Source of the DNA: Archaeoglobus sp.
GTDB taxonomy: Archaea; Halobacteriota; Archaeoglobi; Archaeoglobales; Archaeoglobaceae
Direction of reading: 5' to 3'
Assembly: GCA_017656505.1 (NCBI GenBank)
Contig: JACDNU010000001.1
Coordinates: forward strand, 1 to 64,000
Length of the DNA stretch: 64,000 nt
A program made the position numbers and the translations under genes. The notes under the pieces are model-generated. The model was not told the origin of the DNA and made no database searches. It was given only the letters and a program-made list of their open reading frames with translations. Below, piece after piece: positions 16,941 to 25,721 of this stretch. How positions within the stretch are numbered: position 1 is the first letter of the stretch; each line of letters opens with the position of its first letter.

Positions 16941-18488
16941 TCAGGCTTTTTCTGCAAACAGGTCTTTGAATTTCTCCTTCAACTGCCGTTTCATTATCTT
17001 TCCAGAGGGTGTGATCGGGATATTTTCGTAGCCGGTAACGATTACCTTCTTTGGCACCTTGAACTTTGCAAGCCTTTCCTTGCACCACCCAATTATCTCT
17101 TCTTCACTTGGCTCTTCTCCCGGTTTGGGAACGACGACAGCCACCACAGCCTCTGCCCAGTAGGGATGGGGAACTCCTATGACTGCACACGCTCCAACCT
17201 TTGGATGCATAGCGATAGCTGTCTCAACTTCCAGAGATGGGACGTTCTCTCCTCCACTTTTGATCATATCCTTTTTTCTGTCTACAAAGTAATACAACCC
17301 ATCCTCACCAAGTCTGAAAAGATCTCCCGTGTGTAACCATCCATTTTTAAGAGTTTCCGCAGTTTTTTCCGGGTTCTTGTAGTACTCCATCATAACACTC
17401 GGCCCTCTCATCAGCAGCTCACCCACTTCACCTTCCGCAACCTCTCTGTCCTCATCATCAACTATCCTAACTTCCACGTTTAGATGGGGTTTCCCAAGGC
17501 AGTTTTTAACGAATTTTTCTGCCATCTCTTCGTTCATTTCGACAAAGCCATAGCTCAGGCCTAGAGGATTGCTCTCCGTCTGTCCATAGTAGTTCATCCA
17601 TTTACCGTTTGGAAACATCTTTGCTGACATGAGCAAAGCCTGATAACTCGGGAAGGGGTTACCGAAGGTGATAAGCTTATTCACGGATTCGAAGGTTTTC
17701 TCTCCCTTTGTCATCTGTACAAGAGCCATATATAGTGTTGGTGGCCAGACGAGATAATTGACATCGTATTTTTCCAGATATTCCATCGCTTCAACCAGAT
17801 CGGCTCTTTGCTGCACGAAAAGCTTTGCACCTGCCATAAGACCGCAAAGAACGAGGTAGCTTCCCGCTACATGGAACATCGGTATGGTTAAAAGGGTTCT
17901 GGAATCTTTGGTTACCTCAAGATCATAAAAACCGCTCATCAGCGTTGCGTACCAGTTTCTGTGAGAAGCAATTACCCCTTTCGGTAAAGCTTCCGTTCCA
18001 CTTGTGTAGATGAGCGTGCAGGGGTCGTCAAGGTAGATGTCAACTTCCGGATCTTCCGCTGATCCTTTGAGCAAATCCGAATACTTGGTTTCGGCATCTT
18101 TGCCCAATCCCTTTTCGATCAGAACTCTCTGCTTGCTTCCAGCAACCTTAGCTACTGCATCAGCGAAAAATTCCTCTACGAAGATGATTTTCGCATCGGC
18201 ATGCCCGATGATGTAGGCAATGTCTTGTGGAGAGAGCATGACGTTTATCAGATTTATGACGGCACCTATTTTGGTTACGGCGAAAAGCAGCTCTATATAT
18301 TCAGGCGAGTTCAGAGAAATTACGGAAACCACATCACCTCTGCCAATCCCCATCTTTATTAACGAGTTTGCAATTCGATTTGAGTTCTCGTAGAGTTCGT
18401 TGTAAGTTATTTCCTTTTCCTGAAAAACCACAGCGGTTTCATCTCCAAAAAGCTTGGCACTTCTTCTTATAATATCCCCTACAGACAT
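16941..18488 (-). CDS. Acyl-CoA synthetase (AMP-forming), fatty-acyl-CoA ligase family
   Basis: About 515 residues. The P-loop LIYTSGTEALPKGVIASH, MNYYGQTES, WLHTGDLFRLGEDGLYYFVDRKKDMIKSGGENV and the catalytic Lys in TPSGKIMKRQ are intact and in the usual order. It activates a carboxylic acid to acyl-CoA via an acyl-adenylate. The ORF track begins 46 codons upstream; the ATG at 18488 opens with MSVGDIIRRSAKLFGDETAV, the normal family N terminus. Archaeoglobales use many such ligases on fatty or aromatic acids; the substrate here is undetermined. Confidence 0.88.
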   Translation of the reverse strand: MSVGDIIRRSAKLFGDETAVVFQEKEITYNELYENSNRIANSLIKMGIGRGDVVSVISLNSPEYIELLFAVTKIGAVINLINVMLSPQDIAYIIGHADAKIIFVEEFFADAVAKVAGSKQRVLIEKGLGKDAETKYSDLLKGSAEDPEVDIYLDDPCTLIYTSGTEALPKGVIASHRNWYATLMSGFYDLEVTKDSRTLLTIPMFHVAGSYLVLCGLMAGAKLFVQQRADLVEAMEYLEKYDVNYLVWPPTLYMALVQMTKGEKTFESVNKLITFGNPFPSYQALLMSAKMFPNGKWMNYYGQTESNPLGLSYGFVEMNEEMAEKFVKNCLGKPHLNVEVRIVDDEDREVAEGEVGELLMRGPSVMMEYYKNPEKTAETLKNGWLHTGDLFRLGEDGLYYFVDRKKDMIKSGGENVPSLEVETAIAMHPKVGACAVIGVPHPYWAEAVVAVVVPKPGEEPSEEEIIGWCKERLAKFKVPKKVIVTGYENIPITPSGKIMKRQLKEKFKDLFAEKA

Positions 18489-18657
18489 CTGGTTTACCCT
18501 AACCCCATAAAAATCACCTCTTTCACAAATAATCATGAAAGAATTAAAAATTTGTGGTGAGCGATATCTAACTTTTAGATCTATCTTGCATCTATTGCCA
18601 AACTTACTGTAAAATCCATAACCCAAAGAATTAATACCTCAAAACCAAGGAATAGAT

Positions 18658-18713
18658 GGGCAATGATGAAAGGACCCCTCTGAAGGGTGATGAGGGTATT
18701 GAGTTCTGAGCCC
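18658..18713 (+). ncRNA. C/D box sRNA (2'-O-methylation guide)
   Basis: The roughly 56-nt element has every part of an archaeal C/D box sRNA in order: a closing stem GGGC/GCCC, C box ATGATGA (18663-18669), D' box CTGA (18680-18683), C' box GTGATGA (18687-18693) and D box CTGA (18706-18709). Guide segments are AAGGACCCCT before D' and GGGTATTGAGTT before D, predicting targets AGGGGTCCTT and AACTCAATACCC in rRNA or tRNA, with methylation five nucleotides upstream of each box. A TTAATA element lies about 25 bases upstream. It sits between truD and the acyl-CoA synthetase, opposite to both. Confidence 0.87.
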
Positions 18714-18754
18714 TAATCAATTTTCCATGAACTTTTCATAAACTCTTCATGAAT

Positions 18755-20074
18755 TCATGGACTCTTCATAAACTCCCTCAAAAAAATAGTGGCATAGCAG
18801 CCCTTCGGCAGGAAGAAATCGAATTTCACGCTATCTTCCTCGAAGTCGTACTTGAGGTGCGAGAATTCAAACGGAATTTCAGCTGTTCTGAAGCTGCCCG
18901 CTGAGGAAAACTCCTTATATTCATGTTTGAAATCTTCCAGCGAGATTCCATCTCTCTCCAGAAACTCTAGCTCCTTTTCCATCGCCCAGCTTTCATCCAG
19001 CGTGCTTTCATATCCCGGCAAGGGGAGGGCGAGCAAACACCTCTTTTTTGCCGCGAGAAATGCTATCCTCCGCTCGTTCAGATTCGCTTTTACCACATCA
19101 CCTTTAGGGAGGGGGACTCTCAAAGAATTTAACTCCTTGTAAGACACGAAATCAACCCAATCAGTATTTTCTAGTTCCCTTAAACTCCCGAACTCCTTTA
19201 TTCTCGCCGAAAGGGTGAGGTTGAAAATGTAAGATTGATAGGCATGTACGAACATGAGCTTGAGATTCTTAGGTAGGGTAAGCAAAGCTTTCTCCTCATC
19301 CAATCCCTCCTGAAGCTTTTGAAGTAGATTTCTTTCATATCTAAGGTGTTTCGGTAGCTCTCTTAGCCCAAGCTTTGCATCCCTGCTGTTCCAAAGTTCT
19401 TCTCTAATCTTCCTTACCTCTTCACTTTCAAGCTCGAATGGCTTCGCCACGTACGTCCAGAATGCTTCTTCATATTCTCTTCTTAGCAAATACCTCCCAA
19501 CTTCGTGAGTTATGTACCTTATACTCCCAAATCGCTGCAGGCCGAAGAAGTTAGGAATTCCCTTTTCCTCAAGTTCAGCCACTATCTTCTCTATTTTTTT
19601 CTTTATCTTATCGGAATTTTCATTTACTTCCGTTACTTCTGTTATCTTTATCTCGAAGAAATTTCCAACGAGATCTCCGAGCCTTAGCCCCCTTCTCGCC
19701 TTTCCAAGGATTTCAATTTCAGCATCCTTGATCTTTATATCCCTAAGCTTCTCAGTAAGATTCTCAGCTCTCTTTATCGAGTAGTGCTGAATAGTTTTGG
19801 CCCTCTTGTCCTTGGTTCCCGAATATTCGATTCTTTTTTGGCTTATTCCAAGCTTGTTCGAAAGTATTCTTGCGAAATTTATCGTGTCCCAGTTCGTTTT
19901 ATCCACTCTGATAATCAGATACGATCCATCCTCATGAAATTCTGGAAGTTCAACAACCTCTTCTACTCTGAAATAGGACGGCTCCGCCTTTAGGACTCCC
20001 CCAATTCCGGGTGTTTCTGTTATGTATTCCTCTATCCCAACTATTCCTTCCACGTAACGCATCCGAACTTTCAC
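18755..20074 (-). CDS. truD: tRNA pseudouridine synthase TruD
   Basis: 439 residues. The TruD catalytic motif is visible as YSGTKDKRAKTIQ (Asp in GTKDKR) near residue 82, followed by PNFFGLQRFG, a second family signature. The archaeal enzymes (Pus7-like) modify U13 in tRNA, and in some species U35. Its start overlaps the stop of the ArsR-type gene by four bases, so they form an operon. The 3' end runs into a run of CTCTTCATAAA-like repeats, which may have altered the last few codons. Confidence 0.93.
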   Translation of the reverse strand: MKVRMRYVEGIVGIEEYITETPGIGGVLKAEPSYFRVEEVVELPEFHEDGSYLIIRVDKTNWDTINFARILSNKLGISQKRIEYSGTKDKRAKTIQHYSIKRAENLTEKLRDIKIKDAEIEILGKARRGLRLGDLVGNFFEIKITEVTEVNENSDKIKKKIEKIVAELEEKGIPNFFGLQRFGSIRYITHEVGRYLLRREYEEAFWTYVAKPFELESEEVRKIREELWNSRDAKLGLRELPKHLRYERNLLQKLQEGLDEEKALLTLPKNLKLMFVHAYQSYIFNLTLSARIKEFGSLRELENTDWVDFVSYKELNSLRVPLPKGDVVKANLNERRIAFLAAKKRCLLALPLPGYESTLDESWAMEKELEFLERDGISLEDFKHEYKEFSSAGSFRTAEIPFEFSHLKYDFEEDSVKFDFFLPKGCYATIFLREFMKSP

Positions 20075-20697
20075 TCCTCGAGCTTTTCAACCATTTCAAG
20101 CCAGCGATAGCTGAATGGAGGGCCGAGGGCTATGTAGAGGTTTTTCAGGTCCTCCATTCTGCTCCGGAATTTTCTCTTTAACTCTTTCGGATTCACACCT
20201 TTCAGCTCAAGGTCTTTAATCGTTTCCTTCATCTCTTTCAGCATGTTGAAGTCTTCATGCATTCTGAGGAAGAGCCATTCAAGCGAAATCTCGCTCTGAG
20301 ACTCCAGAGACTCGAGATGCAATCGATATTTTGAGATCGCTGAAAGGAAGGAGAAAGCAGCATCTGGATTTTGAGAGAAGAGAGATACAGCCCTCCTTCC
20401 CACCTCGCTCCAGAACTTCTTTCTACCCTTTATGGTTCGATACGCTTCAACTATTCCTATCAGATGGCTTTTAACGCCAGGCTGCTGATAAGCGTTTTCA
20501 AGAGGATAGTAAATCTTCCTCTTACCTTTAACTTCAAAGGATACGAGCTTTCTTTCGATTAGATCCTTGAGGTGGTTGGAGAGGGCTGGAGCAGAGAGCT
20601 TTACCTTATCGAGCAAAGTTGAGAAGTCCATCTTCCTCTCTATCAAGGCCAAAAGAATTTTGTCGCTGTTTCGCGTGTAGGCTTCCTTCTGATACAT
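20071..20697 (-). CDS. ArsR-type winged-helix regulator with C-terminal extension
   Basis: 208 residues. The N-terminal 70 residues form an ArsR-like winged helix (DFSTLLDKVKLSAPALSNHLKDLIERKLVSFEVKGKRKIYYPL). The remaining 140 residues are mostly helical, without a recognised ligand domain or obvious metal-binding Cys cluster. It overlaps truD by four bases. An inverted repeat flanks its promoter and touches the start codon, suggesting autoregulation. Targets are unknown. Confidence 0.75.
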   Translation of the reverse strand: MYQKEAYTRNSDKILLALIERKMDFSTLLDKVKLSAPALSNHLKDLIERKLVSFEVKGKRKIYYPLENAYQQPGVKSHLIGIVEAYRTIKGRKKFWSEVGRRAVSLFSQNPDAAFSFLSAISKYRLHLESLESQSEISLEWLFLRMHEDFNMLKEMKETIKDLELKGVNPKELKRKFRSRMEDLKNLYIALGPPFSYRWLEMVEKLEE

Positions 20698-20755
20698 AAC
20701 TCAATTAACTTTACCTTTCTTAAGAAATTTTCCATTAAGTTAGTAAATTGAGTTT
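20698..20755. promoter_or_regulatory. Inverted repeat flanking the ArsR-type gene promoter
   Basis: AACTCAATT at 20698-20706 and its reverse complement AATTGAGTT at 20746-20754 (about 12 of 14 positions match if extended) bracket an A/T-rich promoter segment of about 40 bases. The left arm abuts the ATG at 20697. This is a plausible operator for the regulator's own product. A third AGTTGAGT follows the right arm. Inferred from symmetry alone. Confidence 0.45.
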
Positions 20756-20780
20756 AGTTGAGTATCGATTTCAGTACACC

Positions 20781-21983
20781 TCAATATATTTCATCCAGCC
20801 TTCTTTGAAGGGGTTTTCTCTGGATTTTAAAGAACCTTATTGCTGCCTTGGCAACTTCTTCGATGTTTTCCTTTGTCGTGTAAATTCCCATCATCCACGA
20901 ATCCCGCTCGGTCTGTTTTAAAGCTCTTACAAGAGGTGAGCATTCCTCCAGTTTAAGCTTTTCACCTCCGAAATCAACCACGGCAGAAACTTCCTTTGGG
21001 GGTTCTAGTGGTGGAATATCGACGATTATGTTTTCCTCATCCACTCCAGAAATGCTTGCCAATTCAATCTCTGCTCTTTCTTCCGTTAATCTCTCTATTT
21101 CGATTCCGATCCTGTCCCTGCCAACGTAAATTGCCCGTTTGAACAATCGCCTTTCCTCTATCCTCTGCATTATTTCCGCAGGATAGCCTCCCACATGCTT
21201 CAAAAACCACGATATTTCACAATCATCCATTCTAAGCAATTCCGATGGCTTAAGTTTACCATCCGATATCGCATGCTCCAGAGCTTTTTCATACATTTTT
21301 TTTGCTATTCTGCAGACGTGGTGGAAGTATACTGTCGGATACATCATGAATCTCGAAATAAGGAGGGATTCCGCCGCCCTCAAACCCTTTTCATCAATAA
21401 CAAGGGTTTCTCCCTCAAATTTAAGAGTTTCAATGAGTCTAGAGATGTCGAAAACACCGTAGGCAACGCCTGTGTAGTAGGAATCTCTTACAAGATAGTC
21501 CATTCTGTCGGCATCTATTTCTCCGTTAACGAGGTTGTATTTGCTTCTGCCCTTTACATGCATCGCAATCTTTTTCAAGCTCAGCCCAAGTTCATCGATT
21601 TTCTCCTCGATTTCAGAGCCTTTCAAATGCCTGTCAATATCCTCATGGCTTGTTTTAAGGTATTCTCTAACTATTCTGTCGCTCGAGTGGGAGAAGGGTG
21701 AATGGCAGATGTCATGAAGGAGGGATGCTGCGAGAAGCTCCATTTTTACGCTTTCATCGGCCTCAAGTCCGTCAATTAGCTTCGATGTTATAAAGTAAGT
21801 GCCCAGACTGTGTTCAAATCGCGTGTGGTTCGCTCCAGGATAAACGAGGTTTGCAAAACCAAGCTGCTTCACCCTCCTAAGCCTCTGAAACTGGGGCGTG
21901 TCGATAAAGTTTATAACCCAGCCGGGAAGCTTGATTACTCCGTGAACCGAGTCTTGAATTGTTCTTGAGATCTCCACAACCAA
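20781..21983 (-). CDS. HD-domain phosphohydrolase (dGTPase/SAMHD1-like)
   Basis: 400 residues. The HD-site residues are in RFEHSLGTYF (His), LLHDICHSPFSHSSD (His-Asp) and GEIDADRMDYLVRDSYYTG (Asp). The opening DSVHGVIKLPGWVINFIDTPQFQRLRRVKQLG is shared with dNTP triphosphohydrolase-like HD proteins such as SAMHD1 and bacterial YwfO. Cytoplasmic hydrolysis of dNTPs or other nucleotides is likely; the precise substrate is not determinable. It is upstream of the ArsR-type gene on the same strand, separated by 83 bases. Confidence 0.85.
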   Translation of the reverse strand: MVVEISRTIQDSVHGVIKLPGWVINFIDTPQFQRLRRVKQLGFANLVYPGANHTRFEHSLGTYFITSKLIDGLEADESVKMELLAASLLHDICHSPFSHSSDRIVREYLKTSHEDIDRHLKGSEIEEKIDELGLSLKKIAMHVKGRSKYNLVNGEIDADRMDYLVRDSYYTGVAYGVFDISRLIETLKFEGETLVIDEKGLRAAESLLISRFMMYPTVYFHHVCRIAKKMYEKALEHAISDGKLKPSELLRMDDCEISWFLKHVGGYPAEIMQRIEERRLFKRAIYVGRDRIGIEIERLTEERAEIELASISGVDEENIIVDIPPLEPPKEVSAVVDFGGEKLKLEECSPLVRALKQTERDSWMMGIYTTKENIEEVAKAAIRFFKIQRKPLQRRLDEIY

Positions 21984-22063
21984 TTTTCTTCCCCCAACTT
22001 TATAAGGCTTCTTGAATTTAAAATTATCTCTTGAGATAAAAATTTCTGAATAAAAGTCAGGTT

Positions 22064-22077
22064 AAATTTATATACTC
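22064..22077 (+). promoter_or_regulatory. TATA box of mscS-like gene
   Basis: AAATTTATATACT lies about 33 bases upstream of the ATG, giving a short leader that holds an AGAGGA ribosome-binding site. The gene starts divergently from the HD hydrolase. Confidence 0.5.
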
Positions 22078-22106
22078 TGAAAAATTTTATATTTAGAGGA
22101 AAAAAT

Positions 22107-22916
22107 ATGAATTTGGGCGAAACAATACCCTATACGACCGTAACTCTGCTACAGGTTATTACAGCCATCGTAATACTTGTGGTGGGCTGGATTCTGGCAA
22201 AGATTGTCTTGGCTGTTTTCAGGAAGAGTTTGAAGAAAACAAAACTTCCAGAGCTGGTAATCGAATTGCTCAGTCGATTGTTTTCGATTCTTCTTTACGT
22301 GATGATAATCCTGCTTGCCGTCAGCGCACTTGGAATCTCTACTGGCTCGGTTGTTATCGGGCTTTCGGCAGTCATAGGCCTCATCTTAGGCTTCGGTCTG
22401 CAGGATTCACTAACGAACCTTGCCGCTGGAATATGGATTGCCGCTTTAAGGCCCTTTGACAAGGGAGAAGTTGTGAAGCTGAGCGGGCACAGCGGAAGGG
22501 TTGAGGGAATCGGAATCATGGTAACGGAGCTTCTAACCCCCGATAACGTGCTCATCACCCTGCCCAACAAGATCGTTTGGGGAAGTCCAGTCGTGAACTA
22601 CACAAGGATGTCCCAACGAAGGGTTGATGTTGACGTTGGCGTTGCATATGGGACGGATTTAGGAAAGGCCATTGAGATCGCGATGGATGTTATGAGAAAT
22701 CATTCCTTGATTTTGGAAGACCCTGCTCCGGCAGTTGTTGTCACAGGGTTGGGCGACTCAGCAATAAACCTTCAGCTCAGAGCCTGGACAAACACCGAGA
22801 ACTACTGGGCTGTAAAGGGAGATCTGACAACAGGAATCTACGAGGCATATAGAAAGGAGAACATAGAAATTCCATTCCCGCAGATGGATGTGCATGTGAA
22901 AGAGATGCCAAAATAA
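22107..22916 (+). CDS. mscS: Small-conductance mechanosensitive channel (MscS family)
   Basis: 269 residues with three N-terminal transmembrane helices. The pore helix is VVIGLSAVIGLILGFGLQDSLTNLAAGIWI (Gly/Ala-rich TM3), followed by the MscS beta domain (PFDKGEVVKLSGHSGRVEGIGI, TLPNKIVWGSPVVNYTR) and the alpha/beta C-terminal domain. It opens under membrane tension to release solutes after hypo-osmotic shock. Length matches the compact MscS type. Monocistronic. Confidence 0.93.
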   Translation: MNLGETIPYTTVTLLQVITAIVILVVGWILAKIVLAVFRKSLKKTKLPELVIELLSRLFSILLYVMIILLAVSALGISTGSVVIGLSAVIGLILGFGLQDSLTNLAAGIWIAALRPFDKGEVVKLSGHSGRVEGIGIMVTELLTPDNVLITLPNKIVWGSPVVNYTRMSQRRVDVDVGVAYGTDLGKAIEIAMDVMRNHSLILEDPAPAVVVTGLGDSAINLQLRAWTNTENYWAVKGDLTTGIYEAYRKENIEIPFPQMDVHVKEMPK

Positions 22917-22982
22917 TCTCTTTTTTATTATTTTTAACTATCCTAATTTTAGCCGCTTGAGTTGATTGCTCATGAGAAAGAT

Positions 22983-22993
22983 TTTTTAAACCC
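22983..22993 (+). promoter_or_regulatory. TATA box of tRNA-Pro
   Basis: TTTTTTAAACC is about 25-30 bases upstream of the first base of the mature tRNA, as expected for an archaeal stable RNA promoter with little leader. Confidence 0.5.
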
Positions 22994-23014
22994 CCATTCG
23001 AATTTCCTTCATCG

Positions 23015-23102
23015 GGGCGGTAGGGTAGCCTGGTTATCCTTCCGGCTTTGGGAGCCAAGGCCAGAAAAGCCGGCGACCGGAGTTCAAATCTCCGCCGCCC
23101 CA
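23015..23102 (+). tRNA. tRNA-Pro (TGG) with 15-nt intron
   Basis: Acceptor GGGGCGG pairs with CCGCCCC and discriminator A. The D-arm is GGGT/ATCC, the anticodon stem CCGGC pairs with GCCGG, the T-arm is CGGAG-TTCAAAT-CTCCG. The anticodon loop TTTGGG/A yields TGG. The gene is 88 nt, the folded tRNA 73 nt; the additional 15 nt (23053-23067) follow position 37, the canonical intron site. CCA is not encoded. Confidence 0.92.
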
Positions 23103-23188
23103 TCTGGTTATGATCGATTAAACGTTCTTGATCTAAACGATAAATCCAAGATCAAAGATTTTAAAATTCTCAAAGCCAACGAAGTCTG

Positions 23189-23770
23189 ATGGAATCTGGC
23201 AAAAGTATAGATATCAAAAATACCAAGAATACCAAGAACATAACTAATATAACCATTAACATCCAGCCGATTGGGTATGTAAACAGAAAGATACTCGAAT
23301 TCCTAAAAGAGAAGCTTAGGCATTTTTTCGGAGATTCAGAAATTCTAAGGCCGGTTGAGATAAACAGATTCTGTTTTGACTCTCTTAGAAAGAAATACAT
23401 TTCCACATGCCTTTTAAAAAGCTATCCAGTGGCCGAGATAACTCTGTTCGTTACCGAGCACGATTTATTCGCAGATCGACTCAACTTCGTTTTTGGAGAG
23501 GCTGAGCTTGGAGGAAAGAGAGCGATAATATCCCTTTATCGCTTGAGGCCAGAGTTTTATGGGATGAAAGATGGAGAGCTTTTCAGAGAAAGAGCTATTA
23601 AAGAGGCAATGCATGAACTAGGTCACGTTTTCGGTCTGATGCATTGCAGAAATCCCAGTTGCGTGATGTACTTTTCGAATTCCATTCTGGACACGGACAG
23701 AAAAAGCTGGAAGTACTGTGAACTTTGTCTTGCAAAACTGAAATCGAGAGGGATTAAACTGAATCTTTGA
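23189..23770 (+). CDS. amzA: Archaemetzincin metalloprotease
   Basis: 193 residues. The extended zinc site HELGHVFGLMHC (H142-C153) is followed by CVMYFSNSILDTD and a CxxC pair (C177/C180), the pattern of archaemetzincins, which bind a catalytic and a structural zinc. It is a small cytoplasmic peptidase of uncertain natural substrate. The first 24 residues (NTKNTKNITNITIN) are low complexity, encoded by a near-tandem DNA repeat, and lie ahead of the normal family start (IQPIGYVN). An ATG nearer the core is lacking, so the tail is probably translated. Confidence 0.9.
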   Translation: MESGKSIDIKNTKNTKNITNITINIQPIGYVNRKILEFLKEKLRHFFGDSEILRPVEINRFCFDSLRKKYISTCLLKSYPVAEITLFVTEHDLFADRLNFVFGEAELGGKRAIISLYRLRPEFYGMKDGELFRERAIKEAMHELGHVFGLMHCRNPSCVMYFSNSILDTDRKSWKYCELCLAKLKSRGIKLNL

Positions 23771-23848
23771 TTTTTATCGGAATTAAATGGTATCTCGGCC
23801 CGTAAAATTTTCTGGATCAATAAGAAAATCAATCAAAATAATCAAAAA

Positions 23849-24994
23849 TTAATCAAAAGCACATTTGGCTATCCCACTACTGTATAGGCATTCTCCACAC
23901 GAAGGAGAATTCACATAGCAATCTTGGTTGTTCTCTACATACCAACACCCATTCACATGAGGGCAATCCGCACACCAGGGGAAAGTTGACATATCCTTTC
24001 TTCTTCTCTCAAACTCAGCCAATGCTGAGACAACTTCATCGTAATCCTGGCGATTCAGATCTCCCACAATGAATTCCCCTACTTTTCTGTAATGCCCATT
24101 AACGAATTCAAAATGGGTTCGAGAGAAAGGCATGCAGCTGGAGACCTTTCCATCCGCTCTTACAAAAATTGAATCCTCGTAAGGGCAAGTCCTTTGCTTA
24201 GCATCCCCAAAAAAGTTTGGAGCGTCAACCTTAACACCCCTTTCTTTTCCCATCTCTTTCAGTTTCTCGACTTTCTTTTCCGCTGCCATAGCTTTCTGAA
24301 CTCTCTTAGCCGATTCGAGGATATACAGAAGGTTGATGAGATAGCCTTCTCTTTCAGCTCTCCTATGGATTTCTTTATACTTCTCAAGAAACTTGCCTTT
24401 TCCTTTGGAGTAATCGTGAATCACCTTAACTATAAAATCCTCATCAACCTCGGCAAGTTCAAGAAGCTTTTTACTCGCCTCAAAATAGACTGTTTTCTCG
24501 TAAACTTCTTTTTTCGGGGCAACAACGTTTGTAAGCTTCAGATCAATGCCAAAATCTGCTGCCAAGTTTAACAAGTTCTCCAAGGTTCCAAGACTATCTT
24601 CCGTAACAACAGCCTCTATGAACGCTTTCTCACCAACTTTTTTGAGATTATTAACTATTTTTTCGGCATTCGAGCCCCTTCTGACTTTCGAAAGATAATT
24701 TTGATCGATTGAATCCAGCGAGAATCCTATTCTGTCCGCTACCTCAGCAATCCCGCTTACATCGTTTATGCCGTTAGTGCTGAGAACCACTCTCCCCCCA
24801 AGCTTCTCGGCAATCCTTCTCAAATTTTTATTGAGCAAAGGCTCTCCGTAGCCATAGAGAACGTATTTCCTATCGCATCCGGCAAGCTTCTCCACCACTT
24901 CCTCGCTGATGTTCATAGGCCTTATGGCATTCCCATTCCTAAAGCAGTAGCTGCAGTTAAGATTGCAGGCAGTCGTTACCTCCAGTTGAATCAT
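23849..24994 (-). CDS. Radical SAM protein with SPASM-like C-terminal Cys cluster
   Basis: 381 residues. The radical SAM triad is at the N terminus (TTACNLNCSYCFRNG), and YGYGEPLLN is the GGE-like motif. The C-terminal third has many Cys (CPYEDS, SSCMPF, CADCPHVNGCWY, CYVNSPSCGECLY, AKC), consistent with one or two auxiliary Fe-S clusters. The overall layout is reminiscent of the radical SAM maturases that accompany tungsten aldehyde ferredoxin oxidoreductases, but no such enzyme is in this window, so the assignment is tentative. Monocistronic, convergent with archaemetzincin. Confidence 0.75.
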   Translation of the reverse strand: MIQLEVTTACNLNCSYCFRNGNAIRPMNISEEVVEKLAGCDRKYVLYGYGEPLLNKNLRRIAEKLGGRVVLSTNGINDVSGIAEVADRIGFSLDSIDQNYLSKVRRGSNAEKIVNNLKKVGEKAFIEAVVTEDSLGTLENLLNLAADFGIDLKLTNVVAPKKEVYEKTVYFEASKKLLELAEVDEDFIVKVIHDYSKGKGKFLEKYKEIHRRAEREGYLINLLYILESAKRVQKAMAAEKKVEKLKEMGKERGVKVDAPNFFGDAKQRTCPYEDSIFVRADGKVSSCMPFSRTHFEFVNGHYRKVGEFIVGDLNRQDYDEVVSALAEFERRRKDMSTFPWCADCPHVNGCWYVENNQDCYVNSPSCGECLYSSGIAKCAFD

Positions 24995-25163
24995 TGGATT
25001 GCTTAGGACACCAAAGCATTTAATCCCTCCCCCTAAAATTTTGGTAAGTACATAGGAACATGATCCAACAGAATCTAAATGAAACTAAAACGAAATAAAA
25101 CGGAAAAAAGCGAGATCCCAAAACACCAGAACATTTATTTTCAGTGAGATATATGGCCTCAAG

Positions 25164-25721
25164 ATGCTTGAACTCATTGCCAGACTGATGGCCCTAGGAG
25201 CGGATTTAAGCTCAAAAACAGCCATTAAAAAAGCGTTAGCTTTTATTGGAGAGGATGCTGATGAGCTCGTTGATCAAATATACGTCTCGATAAAGAATAA
25301 TGCTTTAAAATCAGACTTCGCAAGGACCCCCGTTGCTGAAAGGGCTCTCTTCCTCCCCCAATGCTTGAGAGATCCTGAAAATTGTAAGGCCAAGCTTACT
25401 GAAATCGGCTACATCTGCGAGAGATGTGGAAGCTGCTCAATTTCAGAGATAATCGAAGATGCAGAACGCCTCGGGTACAAACACATCTATATCGTTCCCG
25501 GAGGGAGCATGGTTATCAAGATTCTGAAGAACAATAGTGGTATTAAAGCTGCTCTCGGCGTTGCATGCTATCCGGAGTTGAGTGAGGCAATTGAGAGGCT
25601 TTCAACCGTTGGATTTCACACCCTTGCAGTCCCCTTGCTCAAAACAGGCTGCGTGAATACGGAGGTTGATGTTTGGAAGGTGAAACAGCTTCTTAGATTG
25701 GGCTTGGGGAATGAGGGGTGA
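25164..25721 (+). CDS. DUF116 family protein
   Basis: 185 residues with the DUF116 pattern: FLPQCLRDPENC, then ICERCGSCSI, the PGGSMV turn, GVACYPEL and a C-terminal LKTGCVN. The conserved Cys residues could bind a metal or Fe-S cluster. The biochemical role is unknown to me. The stop overlaps the start of the next ORF by 11 bases. The start codon is a plain ATG in an A/T-rich upstream. Confidence 0.8.
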   Translation: MLELIARLMALGADLSSKTAIKKALAFIGEDADELVDQIYVSIKNNALKSDFARTPVAERALFLPQCLRDPENCKAKLTEIGYICERCGSCSISEIIEDAERLGYKHIYIVPGGSMVIKILKNNSGIKAALGVACYPELSEAIERLSTVGFHTLAVPLLKTGCVNTEVDVWKVKQLLRLGLGNEG

